NCBI RefSeq assembly: GCF_002479495.1
Contig: NZ_DLNQ01000005.1
Span: 753,090 to 817,089, forward strand
Reading direction: 5' to 3'
Origin: Brevundimonas sp. UBA7506
Lineage (GTDB): Bacteria; Pseudomonadota; Alphaproteobacteria; Caulobacterales; Caulobacteraceae
Length of the DNA: 64,000 nt
The position numbers and the translations under genes are program-made. Below, one piece after another: positions 1-8,358 of the stretch. The notes beneath the pieces are model-generated. The model worked only from the letters and a program-made list of their open reading frames with translations. It was not told where the DNA came from and searched no databases. Within the stretch, counting starts at the first letter, position 1; every line of letters starts with the position of its first letter.

Positions 1-1
1 C

Positions 2-1756
2 GCCGTGCCCCTGCTGGAACGCGACCAGTTGGTCGCCATGCTTTTCGTCACCGACGCCCGCTCCCGCGCGTGGAGCCAGATCGACCTGGATTTTCTGCAG
101 GATGTGGCGGCGCGAACCCGAAACGTCCTGGAACGGCTTCGCGCCGAGGCCGAGCGCTCTGAAAGCCAGCAACGCTACCAGACCCTGTTCGACACCATGG
201 ACGAGGGCTTCTGCGTCATCGAATTCATCGACGGGCCTGACGGGCCGCTCAGCGACTATATTCATGTCGAAGCCAACGCCGCCTATGCCGAACATGCGGG
301 GATTGAGGACGTGGTGGGCCGCCGGGTCCGCGACATGGTGCCCGCCGAGGCCGACAGCTGGGTTTCGCTTTATCGGAACGTCCTCGAGACAGGCCGGCCG
401 ATCCGCTTTGAAAAGGAACTGGAAGCCACATGTCGATGGCTGGAACTGGCCGCCTTCAAGGTCGGACCAGCCGGAGGTCGTCAGGTGGCCGTTCTCTTCC
501 AGGACCTGACGGCGAGGAAACGGGCTGAAATAGCTCTGGCGGATCTCAACGCCTCGCTTGAAGCCCGCGTCGAAGAGCGGACCGAAGAACTGCAGTCCGC
601 TCATGCCGCCCTGCGTCAGAGCCAGAAGATGGAGGCTGTCGGCCAGCTGACGGGCGGCATTGCCCACGACTTCAACAATCTCCTCGCAGGGATTTCCGGC
701 AGCCTGGAGTTGATCTCCAAACGGATGGCGCAGGGTCGCGGTGCCGAAATCGGGCGCTATGTTGAAGCGGCGCAGGGCGCTGCCCAGCGGGCGGCCACCC
801 TCACCCAGCGCCTTCTGGCCTTTTCTCGTCGCCAGACCCTGGACCCTCGCCCTACGGATGCGAACCGCCTGATCGGCGGGATGGAGGATCTGATCCGCCG
901 TACGGTCGGCCCTGATATCGACCTTGAAGTCGTCGGCGCCGGCGGTCTGTGGCTGAGCGAAATTGATCCATCGCAGCTTGAGAACGCCATGCTCAATCTG
1001 TGCATCAACGCACGCGACGCCATGGCTCCGGGAGGCGGCCGTCTGACGATAGAAACCGCGAACAAGTGGCTCGACGATCGCCACGCCCGCGAGCGCGACC
1101 TGCCTCCTGGTCAATATATTTCCATCTGCGTCACCGATACCGGCTCAGGAATGTCCGCCGAGATCATCGACAGGATCTTCGAACCCTTTTTCACCACCAA
1201 GCCGATCGGACAGGGCACCGGGCTGGGTCTGTCGATGATCCACGGCTTCGTCAGGCAGTCCGGCGGTCAGATCCGCGTCTATTCCGAACCCGGGCTGGGC
1301 ACCACGATGTGTCTCTACCTGCCGCGTTATCACGGCGCCCCGGCCGAGCCTGACCCGGTGGCGGCGGGTCCGAACCCAGTCGCTGGTCATGGCGAAACCA
1401 TCCTTGTCATCGATGACGAGGCGTCTGTGCGCAGCCTTGTCGTCGAGATTATGCGTGAGCATGGCTACACGACGCTGGAAGCAGCCGACGGGCCTTCAGG
1501 CTTGCGCCTTCTGGAAGGCGAGCACCGGATCGAGCTCCTGATCACAGATGTCGGTCTACCTGGCGGCCTGAATGGGCGACAGGTGGCCGACGCCGCCCGC
1601 TTGAGGCGTCCGGACCTCAAGGTCCTCTTCATCACGGGCTATGCAGAGAACGCCGCCGTGGGCAATGGACTGCTGGAACCGGGCATGGAGGTCATGACCA
1701 AGCCGTTCGCGATGTCGGACCTAGCGTCGAAGGTCACGACCATGATCGAGACGTGA
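2..1756 (+). CDS. Hybrid sensor histidine kinase/response regulator, 5'-truncated by window edge
   Basis: Two-component sensor that autophosphorylates a histidine and passes phosphate to its own receiver. The reading frame is open to the left edge; the first ~40 residues resemble the end of a GAF domain, so the true start lies outside. Counting from the GTG at 5, the order is GAF tail, PAS domain (about 60-170), coiled coil (175-205), HisKA with the HDFNN box (phospho-acceptor His about 221), HATPase_c with N, G1 (DTGSGM) and G2 (GTGLGL) boxes, and a C-terminal receiver with phospho-acceptor Asp about 515 ([11 protein letters not shown]) and the conserved Lys in VMTKPF. No transmembrane segment is visible, so sensing is probably cytoplasmic. 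No DNA-binding output domain is present. It may or may not belong to the adjacent integrated element. Confidence 0.93.
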   Translation, partial: AVPLLERDQLVAMLFVTDARSRAWSQIDLDFLQDVAARTRNVLERLRAEAERSESQQRYQTLFDTMDEGFCVIEFIDGPDGPLSDYIHVEANAAYAEHAGIEDVVGRRVRDMVPAEADSWVSLYRNVLETGRPIRFEKELEATCRWLELAAFKVGPAGGRQVAVLFQDLTARKRAEIALADLNASLEARVEERTEELQSAHAALRQSQKMEAVGQLTGGIAHDFNNLLAGISGSLELISKRMAQGRGAEIGRYVEAAQGAAQRAATLTQRLLAFSRRQTLDPRPTDANRLIGGMEDLIRRTVGPDIDLEVVGAGGLWLSEIDPSQLENAMLNLCINARDAMAPGGGRLTIETANKWLDDRHARERDLPPGQYISICVTDTGSGMSAEIIDRIFEPFFTTKPIGQGTGLGLSMIHGFVRQSGGQIRVYSEPGLGTTMCLYLPRYHGAPAEPDPVAAGPNPVAGHGETILVIDDEASVRSLVVEIMREHGYTTLEAADGPSGLRLLEGEHRIELLITDVGLPGGLNGRQVADAARLRRPDLKVLFITGYAENAAVGNGLLEPGMEVMTKPFAMSDLASKVTTMIET

Positions 1757-1849
1757 CCGCGTCAACGCACCGCGCCCGTTCCCTGATTCAGACGCATCCC
1801 TGAGCGCCGACGGCGATGCCGAGGCCGGCGGAGACGCCGCAGCTGCCGT

Positions 1850-2035
1850 TCATCCGCTTTTGCGGGAAGACGCGGGCGGCCCGCCCTCCCCCTTCAGAAC
1901 CTCGGCTTCCTGCCTGTAACGCTCCGCGATCCGCCCGAACTTCTCGCGGTCGGCCTTGAAGGGCGACAGCCTCGCCATGTGTTCCGCATTGAGCTGGAAG
2001 CGGCGAAGTTCGGTCAGGCGGGACGTATGGTTCAT
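1850..2035 (-). CDS. Small basic hypothetical protein (61 aa)
   Basis: Short charged protein starting MNHTSRLTELRRFQLNAEHM, followed by a helix rich in Arg, Lys and Glu and a Pro/Ser/Lys tail. The ATG at 2035 was chosen because composition becomes protein-like only from there; the upstream extension to 2143 is Pro/Arg/Ser-rich and looks non-coding. No membrane segment, signal peptide or recognised domain. It lies between the kinase gene and the integrase on the integrase strand and could be part of the mobile element. Function unknown. Confidence 0.5.
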   Translation of the reverse strand: MNHTSRLTELRRFQLNAEHMARLSPFKADREKFGRIAERYRQEAEVLKGEGGPPASSRKSG

Positions 2036-2225
2036 CAACAAACTCGGAACTGCATCCGCGCTGGAGCAAGTCCGGGGCGGGAGCTGGATACGGTCCGAAT
2101 GAGACCTTGGATGAGCGCGATGTTCCGCGACACCATGAAACAATATCGTGTACCGATACGTCGGAACGGCGTCGGATCAGGCATCCGCTAGCAAGGGTGC
2201 ATCCGTCGCATCAATGGCGTTGGCG

Positions 2226-3521
2226 TCATCCACCGGCCTCTGCGGAGGGTTTCAGATTGGCGAGATGGCTGGCCCAGGTCTGAAGGGCCGCCCGCTTCTC
2301 CGCCATGTAACTGTAACGATCATAGACCGCCGTGACGGCGGCGCCGTCCCGCACGGTGTGCCCAAGAAGATGACCGACGATGAAACGCCCTACTCCATAT
2401 CTGCCGGTAAGGGTCGTGGCGCCTGACCGCCGCACGTCGTGTGGCGAACCGGCGGGCAGGTTGCGACGCTTGCAGGTGCGGACGACGGCCCTGGTCAAAG
2501 CGCGGGGATCCACAGGACCAGTCCTGTTGCGCGGAGCCGGGAAGATCCAAGCGCTCTTCGGATACAGAGCACGCGCTCGCTGCAAGACGGCCAGGGCTTC
2601 GTCTGGAAGGGGAACGACATGCACATGTCGAGCCTTGGTGCGATGCGAAGGGATGGTCCAGACGGCGCTGGCCATATCAATCTCGCTCCAAAGCGCCTCG
2701 GCGACTTCAGACCGGCGCGTCAGAGTCGTCATAAGAAACTGGATCGCCAGGCCCGTGGGCGCATCGAGACGTGCATGCATGCCGGCCGTCTTCTCGCCGG
2801 GCGCGCGGGGCGATGACGCCAGCGAGGCCTCGTTCCACAGAACCCGCAGCGCCTCGTCATCGAACATCCGCTCGCGGGGCGTGAGCGCAAGGGGCCTGGT
2901 CAGTCCGTAGGCCGGGTTGGCTTCAAGGCGATCCTCGTAGACCGCAAAGCCCAGCACGCTCATCAGGACGCCCCCGACCGAGGCGAGACTGGCCGGGGCC
3001 AGCCCGCTTTCCGCCGCCAGGTCCCGCATGAAGATGCGGATATCCGTCCTCCTGACGGCGGCGAATTTCATGTCGCCGAGAACCGGCTTTATGTAGCGGC
3101 GGAAAAGCGAACGTTCGGACTCGATGGTCCTCGCCTGCTTGGGACGTCGTCGTCCGCCGTGCAGTCCCTTTCCGGCAGCCCTCCAGTAGGCCTCAGCCAG
3201 ATCTTCGAGCGTGTCCCCCGTCCTGGCTTCCTCCCGACGCGCACTGCGGGCAGCGGCCGGATCTGTCCCGCCTGCGACGGCAACCCGGGCTGTAGCGGCC
3301 AGACGACGAGCTTCGGCAAGGGTGATGTCCGGATAGGCGCCCAGCACATGACGACGCCGTTTGCCGTTCTCGGCAGTGTATCGAAGTTCGAAGCCTTTCG
3401 CCCCCGTAGGCCACACGCGGACGTACAGGCCGCGGCTGTCCGCGACGGCCGTTTCATACCGCGCATCGCGCGGCTTCAGGGCGGCGACCTGACGATCTGT
3501 ACGCACGGGATCCCGAGGCAT
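2226..3521 (-). CDS. P4-type tyrosine site-specific integrase
   Basis: Tyrosine recombinase of 431 aa that would integrate or excise a genomic island at a tRNA gene. An N-terminal DUF4102-type arm-binding domain (about 8-95, with KGFELRY and a GAYPDITLAEAR segment) is followed by a SAM-like core-binding domain (about 105-205) and the catalytic domain. Catalytic residues visible are Arg about 269 (LTRRSEV), the His361-Asp-Val-Arg364 box, His388 (LLGHTV) and the nucleophile Tyr about 400 (AVYDRYSY). Length is normal for the family. The start faces a tRNA 3'-half and phased repeats about 180 bp away, the usual integrase-attachment layout. No excisionase or other phage genes are recognisable nearby, so the rest of the element is outside the window or lost. 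Confidence 0.93.
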   Translation of the reverse strand: MPRDPVRTDRQVAALKPRDARYETAVADSRGLYVRVWPTGAKGFELRYTAENGKRRRHVLGAYPDITLAEARRLAATARVAVAGGTDPAAARSARREEARTGDTLEDLAEAYWRAAGKGLHGGRRRPKQARTIESERSLFRRYIKPVLGDMKFAAVRRTDIRIFMRDLAAESGLAPASLASVGGVLMSVLGFAVYEDRLEANPAYGLTRPLALTPRERMFDDEALRVLWNEASLASSPRAPGEKTAGMHARLDAPTGLAIQFLMTTLTRRSEVAEALWSEIDMASAVWTIPSHRTKARHVHVVPLPDEALAVLQRARALYPKSAWIFPAPRNRTGPVDPRALTRAVVRTCKRRNLPAGSPHDVRRSGATTLTGRYGVGRFIVGHLLGHTVRDGAAVTAVYDRYSYMAEKRAALQTWASHLANLKPSAEAGG

Positions 3522-3562
3522 CTGTCCCTCAAATCACTTCTGACCCCCTCATACTACACCAA

Positions 3563-3581
3563 GGGGGGCGTTAGGGGGGCG
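3563..3581. repeat. Tandem GGGGGGCG direct repeat in integrase promoter region
   Basis: Two copies of GGGGGGCG (3563-3570 and 3574-3581) separated by TTA lie about 45 bp upstream of the integrase start. Paired G-rich repeats of this kind are seen upstream of P4-type integrase genes and may bind the integrase or another element-encoded regulator. This role is inferred from position only. Confidence 0.5.
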
Positions 3582-3597
3582 CCCAATACGAAACTGC

Positions 3598-3690
3598 CTG
3601 AAAACACCTGAAATGATCAATTGTAGATAAATGACGTAAAAACAATATCTTGCTTCAAAAACTGAAACCGGCTGAACCGGCCTGAAACCG
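3598..3690. repeat. 10-bp-phased CTGAA repeats, candidate integrase arm-type sites
   Basis: The pentamer CTGAA begins at 3598, 3608, 3662, 3672 and 3682. The copies are spaced exactly 10 bp apart within each cluster, and the last three extend as CTGAAACCG, CTGAACCGG and CTGAAACCG. The stretch is AT-rich compared with its surroundings and lies between the integrase start and the tRNA-like core. Helically phased direct repeats in this place are what integrase arm-binding sites look like. Binding is inferred, not shown. Apart from this and the neighbouring att core, the gene-free stretch 3522-3846 holds nothing else recognisable. Confidence 0.55.
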
Positions 3691-3701
3691 CTAAAATAGG
3701 A

Positions 3702-3746
3702 TTCACACCGAGGGGGTCACAGGTTCAATCCCTGTCGCGTCCACCA
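3702..3746 (+). other. Attachment site: displaced 3' half of a tRNA gene
   Basis: The 45 bases fold as the 3' half of a tRNA: a 7-nt anticodon loop (3702-3708) with U33, putative anticodon CAC at 3704-3706 and A37, anticodon-stem strand CGAGG, a 5-nt variable loop, a perfect T arm (ACAGG, TTCAATC, CCTGT), acceptor strand CGCGTCC, a discriminator A and an encoded CCA (3744-3746). The 5' half is missing: no GGACGCG acceptor strand or matching CCTCG stem precedes it. It is therefore an attachment-site remnant, not a functional tRNA gene. The spacing suggests tRNA-Val(CAC), which is an inference. The crossover probably falls in or near the anticodon loop. Confidence 0.7.
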
Positions 3747-3846
3747 TCTTTCCTCACCGACAAGCCGAACATCGCCGCCTTCGAAACGGCTGCGCTTTTG
3801 AGCGTCATGATTTCGACCTAGCCTCTGCGCAGCAGAGGAGTGAGCG

Positions 3847-5607
3847 ATGCGCCCTGACCTGAGCGATCCGACCGCCGGCTTCCCTTCCAACCGCCGTGGC
3901 CTGCTGGCGGGCGCAGGGGCCTTGACCGGAGCGGCCCTGCTGGGGGGCCGCAGCCGGGCCCAGACCCCGCGCGGCGCGTCGGCCACGATCTTCACCGGCG
4001 GGCCGATCCTGACCATCGACGACGCCATGCCGACGGCCGAGGCCGTGGCGGTGCGCAATGGCGTCATCGTCGCCGTGGGCTCGCTGGACGCCGCCCGCGC
4101 CGCTGTCGGTCGCAACACCCAGACGGTCAATCTGGACGGGCGCACCCTGCTGCCGGGCTTCTTCGACCCGCACGGCCACGTCTCCATGGTCGGGCTGCAG
4201 GCGCGCTACGCCAACCTGCTGCCGGCGCCGGACGGGGCGGGCGACGACATCCCTGCCCTGCAGCGCATCACCCGCGACTGGATGAACGCCCATGAGCAGC
4301 TTGTCCGCGACACCCAGCTGGTCATCGGATTCGGCTATGACGACTCCCAGTTGAAGGAGCGCCGCCATCCGACGCGGACCGAGCTGGACGCCATATCCGA
4401 CAGCGTGCCGATCCTCTTCCTGCATCAGTCCGGCCACCTGGGCGCCGCCAACGGCGCGGCCCTGAAGGCCGCCGGGATCAGCGCCTCGACCCCCAACCCC
4501 GACGGCGGGGCCTTCCGTCGCGAAGACGGCTCGCAAGAGCCCAACGGGGTCATGGAGGAGACCGCCCTCTTCGCCGTCATGGGCGCCCTGTTCACGCGCC
4601 TCGACGTTCAGGCCAATATGGAGATGATCCGCGAAGGCGCGCGCTTCTATTCCAGCTTTGGCTACATCACGGCCCAGGACGGGCGTTCCTCGACCGGCTC
4701 TTGCCAGCTGATGGCCCAGATGGCCGAGCGCGGCGAACTGCCGATCGACATCCTGTCCTTCCCCGACATTCTGACCTCGACCGACGTCATGACCACGCCG
4801 CTCTATCGCAAGAACTACGTCGGCAAGTTCCGCATCGGCGGGGTCAAGCTGACGCTGGACGGCTCGCCCCAGGGCAAGACCGCCTGGCTGTCCCAGCCCT
4901 ATTACATACCGCCCGAGGGCAAGCCCGCCTCCTATCGCGGCTATCCGGCGGTGACCGAGCAACAGGCCCTGGACGCCATCGAACTGGCCTTCAAGAACGA
5001 CTGGCAGATCGAGGTCCACGCCAACGGCGACGCCGCCATCGACCTGTTGATCGGGGCGGTGCGCGACGCCGCCCGCCGGCACGGCGCCAAGGACCGTCGC
5101 CCGGTCCTGATTCACGGCCAGACCGTCCGCATGGATCAGTTGGACGAGTTGAAGACGCTCGGCATCGTGCCGTCCCTTTTCCCCATGCACACCTTCTATT
5201 GGGGCGACTTCCACCGGGACTCGGTGCTGGGCCCCCGTCGGGCCGAGTTCATCTCGCCCTGCGCCTCGGTCGTGCGCCGCGGCATGCGCTTCACCAGCCA
5301 CCACGACGCCCCGGTGGCCAATCCCGACGCCATGCGCGTGCTGTCGGCGACCGTCACCCGCCGCACCCGCTCGGGCGACATCCTCGGCCCTGACGAATGC
5401 GTGCCGGTCGACATCGCCCTCAAGGCCATGACCCTGTGGGCGGCCTGGCAGCACTATGAAGACGACACGAAGGGCTCCCTGACCGTCGGCAAAGTGGCCG
5501 ACCTGACCCTGCTGGACGCTGACCCCATGACCGTCGATCCCGAGAAGCTGGCCGGGATCAAGGTGCAGGCCACCTTCAAGGAGGGCCGCGAGGTCTGGCG
5601 CCGCTAG
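3847..5607 (+). CDS. Tat-exported amidohydrolase family 3 metal-dependent hydrolase (YtcJ-like)
   Basis: Predicted zinc-dependent hydrolase of 586 aa acting on C-N bonds; substrate unknown. A twin-arginine signal (SNRRGLLAGAG, Arg16-Arg17, then an Ala/Gly-rich segment ending near RSRAQ at 39) indicates folded export to the periplasm. The mature part has the family's N-terminal beta-sandwich strand (TIFTGGPILTID), the metal motif DPHGHVSM (His109, His111), a late HANGDAAID segment, an HGQTV motif and the TSHHDAPV motif, and closes with the typical VGKVADLTLLDADP. Length is normal for the group. The ATG follows AGAGGAGTGAGCG, a good ribosome site. It stands alone between the att site and the polysaccharide locus. 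Confidence 0.88.
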   Translation: MRPDLSDPTAGFPSNRRGLLAGAGALTGAALLGGRSRAQTPRGASATIFTGGPILTIDDAMPTAEAVAVRNGVIVAVGSLDAARAAVGRNTQTVNLDGRTLLPGFFDPHGHVSMVGLQARYANLLPAPDGAGDDIPALQRITRDWMNAHEQLVRDTQLVIGFGYDDSQLKERRHPTRTELDAISDSVPILFLHQSGHLGAANGAALKAAGISASTPNPDGGAFRREDGSQEPNGVMEETALFAVMGALFTRLDVQANMEMIREGARFYSSFGYITAQDGRSSTGSCQLMAQMAERGELPIDILSFPDILTSTDVMTTPLYRKNYVGKFRIGGVKLTLDGSPQGKTAWLSQPYYIPPEGKPASYRGYPAVTEQQALDAIELAFKNDWQIEVHANGDAAIDLLIGAVRDAARRHGAKDRRPVLIHGQTVRMDQLDELKTLGIVPSLFPMHTFYWGDFHRDSVLGPRRAEFISPCASVVRRGMRFTSHHDAPVANPDAMRVLSATVTRRTRSGDILGPDECVPVDIALKAMTLWAAWQHYEDDTKGSLTVGKVADLTLLDADPMTVDPEKLAGIKVQATFKEGREVWRR

Positions 5608-5641
5608 AGCGGCCTGAGGACTGCGCCATATACCCCATTTT

Positions 5642-5663
5642 ATTCGCGGTTGACTTCGCGAAT
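5642..5663. promoter_or_regulatory. 7-bp inverted repeat (ATTCGCG-N8-CGCGAAT)
   Basis: A perfect inverted repeat with an 8-nt spacer lies 35 bp after the amidohydrolase stop and is followed by TTTT on the + strand. It could be a weak terminator for the amidohydrolase or an operator for the polysaccharide locus downstream; the spacer contains TTGACT, which resembles a -35 element. Sequence alone does not decide. Confidence 0.4.
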
Positions 5664-5727
5664 TTTGGCATAAAAACAATACAAATCATAGGATTAACTC
5701 AATCTGAACCTTGCCGGTAAAGCGACG

Positions 5728-5743
5728 TTAAGAATTCATTAAC
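5728..5743 (+). promoter_or_regulatory. CtrA-binding box (TTAA-N7-TTAAC)
   Basis: TTAA at 5728 and TTAAC at 5739 are separated by exactly 7 bp, matching the consensus of the Caulobacterales cell-cycle regulator CtrA. A further TTAAC half-site is at 5694-5698. TTAA is rare in this GC-rich sequence. The box is 22 bp before the sugar transferase start, so CtrA would sit at or next to the promoter. Binding is inferred from the motif. Confidence 0.65.
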
Positions 5744-5765
5744 GCCGCGTGCTGGGTGGGTTCTC

Positions 5766-6458
5766 ATGGATCTGGGTCTTTCTGCGAGCCAAGGTGTCAG
5801 TGTTCGTCCGCTAGGGCCGATCCCGCCCCTGCGCGCGCCCTCGATCAGCGACGGACAGTGGGTTCGACTGCTGGACATCATGGTCGCGGCGGCGGCGCTG
5901 GTGCTGCTGGCCCCCCTGTTGCTGGTCGTCGCGGCCGTCATCTATCTGAGCGACGGCGGCGCGCCGATCTTTCGCCACGCCCGGGTCGGCAAGGACGGGC
6001 AGATCTTCGGCTGTCTGAAGTTCCGATCCATGATCTGCAACGCCGACGCCGTGCTGACGGATCTGCTGAAGACCAACCCCAATGCTCGAGAGTCCTGGGA
6101 ACGCGACCACAAGCTGCATCGCGACCCGCGCGTCACCCGGCTAGGGAAATTCCTGCGCAAATCCAGCCTCGATGAACTGCCGCAACTGCTGAACGTGCTG
6201 CAGGGCGACATGAGCATCGTCGGCCCGCGCCCGATCGTGGTCGGCGAAATCGAGCGCTACGGCGGCTACTTCCAATACTATTGCGCCGTGCGGCCAGGCA
6301 TCACAGGCCTGTGGCAGGTCAGCGGGCGCAATGACATGACCTATCGTCGGCGGGTGGCCTGCGACGTCCTGTACGCACGCAACAAGTCGCTGCAGACGGA
6401 CCTGAAGATCATCGTGGCCACCCTGCCCGCCGTCACCTCGGGTCGCGGCTCCTACTGA
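5766..6458 (+). CDS. ExoY-type undecaprenyl-phosphate sugar-1-phosphate transferase
   Basis: Starts polysaccharide repeat-unit synthesis by moving a sugar-1-phosphate from a nucleotide sugar to undecaprenyl phosphate on the inner membrane. At 230 aa this is the short form with only the catalytic PF02397 domain. One membrane segment (about 38-60) is followed by GAPIFRHARVGKDG, the basic motif LKFRSM, the acidic motif LRKSSLDELPQLLNVL, the MSIVGPRP motif and GLWQVSGRND. It lacks the four extra N-terminal helices of WbaP/HfsE-type enzymes. Related to Caulobacter PssY/PssZ/HfsE. A CtrA box lies directly upstream. The 3' end overlaps the convergent methyltransferase gene by 7 bp. Confidence 0.93.
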   Translation: MDLGLSASQGVSVRPLGPIPPLRAPSISDGQWVRLLDIMVAAAALVLLAPLLLVVAAVIYLSDGGAPIFRHARVGKDGQIFGCLKFRSMICNADAVLTDLLKTNPNARESWERDHKLHRDPRVTRLGKFLRKSSLDELPQLLNVLQGDMSIVGPRPIVVGEIERYGGYFQYYCAVRPGITGLWQVSGRNDMTYRRRVACDVLYARNKSLQTDLKIIVATLPAVTSGRGSY

Positions 6459-7297
6459 GGCGCTTCGCCGACGACCACGATGGAATGGCCGAACGGCAGG
6501 CTGCGTCCCTGCCCCTTGAGGATCGCCGCCTCGACGCCGAACAGAGCCAGCAGCATCCGATTCAGGGCCGGCTTCTCCTTCGCCGTATCGCGCATGGTGA
6601 GCCCTTCATACAGGTGGCGCTGAGGCTGATCGCCGGTCGCGACGTCATGATGATGATGATGCTGAGAACGCGGCGGGCGCACCAAGCGCCGCAGGGTTTC
6701 ATGCGCTCCGCCGATGGCGTTGACATAGGTAGCGCGGCGCACGGCGAACCCCGCCTGGACCATCAGATCCACGACCTCCTGACGGATGTAGCGCTTGTAG
6801 TCATGATCCTGAGCCGTCGGGTCCTGCCCCATGCCCTGACGGGAGTTGGTGCGCAGGATCAGCAGCCCGCCCGGCTTCAGCACCCGCCTGATTTCCTTGA
6901 GCGCGCTCAGGTCGCCGCCGTCGGTGGGAAGGTGCTGGATCACGTCGTTGCAGATCACCAGATCAAACCCCGCATCGGGCAGCGGCATGTCCATGACCGA
7001 CCCCAACTGCACGGACCAGTCGGGATCGCGTCCGGCGCAAGTCCGCACCGCATCGGGCGACACATCCACTCCCGACAGCGAGACTGCGCCCAGTTCGGCC
7101 CGCGCCCAGGCCATCATCCCGCCGGCGCCGCAGCCCGCGTCCAGAACCGCGGGAAAGCTCGGCGCCCGCACCGAGGCCAGCAGGGTCTTGGCCACCCTCT
7201 GCGCGCCCAGGTGCCACCAGTGCGTGTGCTCCAGCGCCCCGATCCGGTCGTAGTAGCCGGGGGTGTAGATCTCATCCTGGGTCGGGGTCATGTCCAT
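6452..7297 (-). CDS. Class I SAM-dependent methyltransferase
   Basis: Probably methylates a sugar or lipid-linked intermediate of the polysaccharide. A Methyltransf_11-type Rossmann fold has motif I VLDAGCGAGGM, an acidic Asp in SGVDVSPDAV, the DLVICNDVIQHL motif and RRVLKPGGLLILRTN. Near the C-terminus is a run of five histidines after PPRSQ, visible on the + strand as an ATG/ATGATG repeat. ATG 7297 (MDMTPTQDE) was preferred to a longer version whose first 42 residues are Arg/Gly-rich and unlike protein; the ATG at 7291 is an alternative. Likely cotranscribed with the upstream glycosyltransferase gene (44-bp gap). Acceptor unknown. Confidence 0.85.
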   Translation of the reverse strand: MDMTPTQDEIYTPGYYDRIGALEHTHWWHLGAQRVAKTLLASVRAPSFPAVLDAGCGAGGMMAWARAELGAVSLSGVDVSPDAVRTCAGRDPDWSVQLGSVMDMPLPDAGFDLVICNDVIQHLPTDGGDLSALKEIRRVLKPGGLLILRTNSRQGMGQDPTAQDHDYKRYIRQEVVDLMVQAGFAVRRATYVNAIGGAHETLRRLVRPPRSQHHHHHDVATGDQPQRHLYEGLTMRDTAKEKPALNRMLLALFGVEAAILKGQGRSLPFGHSIVVVGEAPQ

Positions 7298-7341
7298 TCG
7301 AATTGCCAAGAACCTTGACCGCTGTTTGGTTCCAATTCGCC

Positions 7342-8232
7342 CTAGTCGCGCGCGCCGAACGCCGCCTTCAGATAGCCCGCCGCCTCGCCGGCGCTCCAGG
7401 CCGTAACAAAGACCAGCAGCCACGGCAGCGCCTGGAAGAAGCGCACCGCGAGCCGTCGGCGGCGAAAGGCGCGGCTCATGATCCGCCCGATCAGCAGCGG
7501 CGGCACAAGCGGCGTCGCCAGCAGGTAGGCGACGGCGTTGGCGCGCGTTCTCGCCCGTCCCCGCGTCTCGCCGAAGGTCCGGCCGTGGGCGAAGCGCTGA
7601 CGCGAAAACTCGCCCACGCTGTCATGGCCGCGATAGAGGCTGAGCAGGCGCGGATCCAGGCCCAGGCCCCGACCGTCGGCGCGAAAGCGAGCATGAAACG
7701 ACGGCTCCCAGAAGCCCCGCGCCAGCAGGTCGGGATGCTTGATTACTTCGCGCCGATCATAGACGGCATTGTCGGCGGCGATCTCCTCGACCGGTCCCGG
7801 AGGCAGCGGCGGCGCGAACTTCCAGTAGCGCAGGAAATAGACGGCCCAGCGCACGGTGTTGACCGCCGCGTCGTTCTCGATCGGCCCGCCCACGCCGGCC
7901 CAGCGGTCCAGGTCGGCGGCCAGAAGCCCGGCGATCCAGTCCTCGGGCGGCACGAACTGGGCCGTGGTCAGGGCCACGCGGTCAGACCGCGCGGCGAAGA
8001 GACCGTCGCGCCACAGATGGGGAACAAGCGCGGCCGCCTCCGCCTCGATGACGCGGTGTCGCGCGCCGGGCGACGTCAGGGCCTCGGAGGCTGGCCCCGC
8101 CGTGCAGAACAGGACCTCGACCGTGCGAGAGTCGACGTCAGACAGACGGTCCAGGATCGCGGACAGATTGGCCTGCCCGCCCTTGACGGCGATCACCACG
8201 GTCAGCGCAGGAGCCGTCATCATCGCGCCCAT
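7342..8232 (-). CDS. Family-2-like glycosyltransferase, W-AGE-GY paralog 1
   Basis: About 296 aa with a GT2-like N-terminal fold (ALTVVIAVKGG start, VEVLF strand). At the place of the acidic metal-binding motif it reads VALTTAQFVPPEDW, so the usual acidic pair is absent. The C-terminal half has a basic RQRFAHGRTFGETRGR segment, a hydrophobic stretch and the signature WSAGEAAGYL shared with the genes ending at 13532, 18599 and 20626. Activity is uncertain: divergent enzyme or non-catalytic paralog. The start at 8232 is supported by GGGAGGTCCT just upstream; an in-frame ATG at 8244 lacks a site. First gene of a two-gene minus-strand unit. Confidence 0.78.
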   Translation of the reverse strand: MGAMMTAPALTVVIAVKGGQANLSAILDRLSDVDSRTVEVLFCTAGPASEALTSPGARHRVIEAEAAALVPHLWRDGLFAARSDRVALTTAQFVPPEDWIAGLLAADLDRWAGVGGPIENDAAVNTVRWAVYFLRYWKFAPPLPPGPVEEIAADNAVYDRREVIKHPDLLARGFWEPSFHARFRADGRGLGLDPRLLSLYRGHDSVGEFSRQRFAHGRTFGETRGRARTRANAVAYLLATPLVPPLLIGRIMSRAFRRRRLAVRFFQALPWLLVFVTAWSAGEAAGYLKAAFGARD

Positions 8233-8358
8233 AGGACCTCCCATGAAGCGGGACGCTACACCCCGCGCTTCCCAAGTAAAACGTTCCCGTATAGCTGTGT
8301 TCCGTCGACCGCATTGCGCCCGACTTCAGGCGAGATGCCCGGACGGAGCGAGGTGGCC

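Noticed and set aside
3702..3746. Complete functional tRNA gene
   Set aside because: No 5' acceptor strand, D arm or 5' anticodon-stem strand precedes the 3' half.
5650..5673. Sigma70-type promoter TTGACT with a -10 before the sugar transferase
   Set aside because: No acceptable -10 hexamer at 16-18 bp; the TTGACT is inside the inverted-repeat spacer.
3805..5679. 624-aa minus-strand open frame opposite the amidohydrolase
   Set aside because: Antisense shadow in GC-rich DNA: His/Gly/Asp/Arg-biased composition, no domain, while the + strand has a clear enzyme with Tat signal.
6646..6663. Microsatellite ATG repeat as a phase-variable tract
   Set aside because: It is a trinucleotide repeat inside the gene; length change would not shift the frame.
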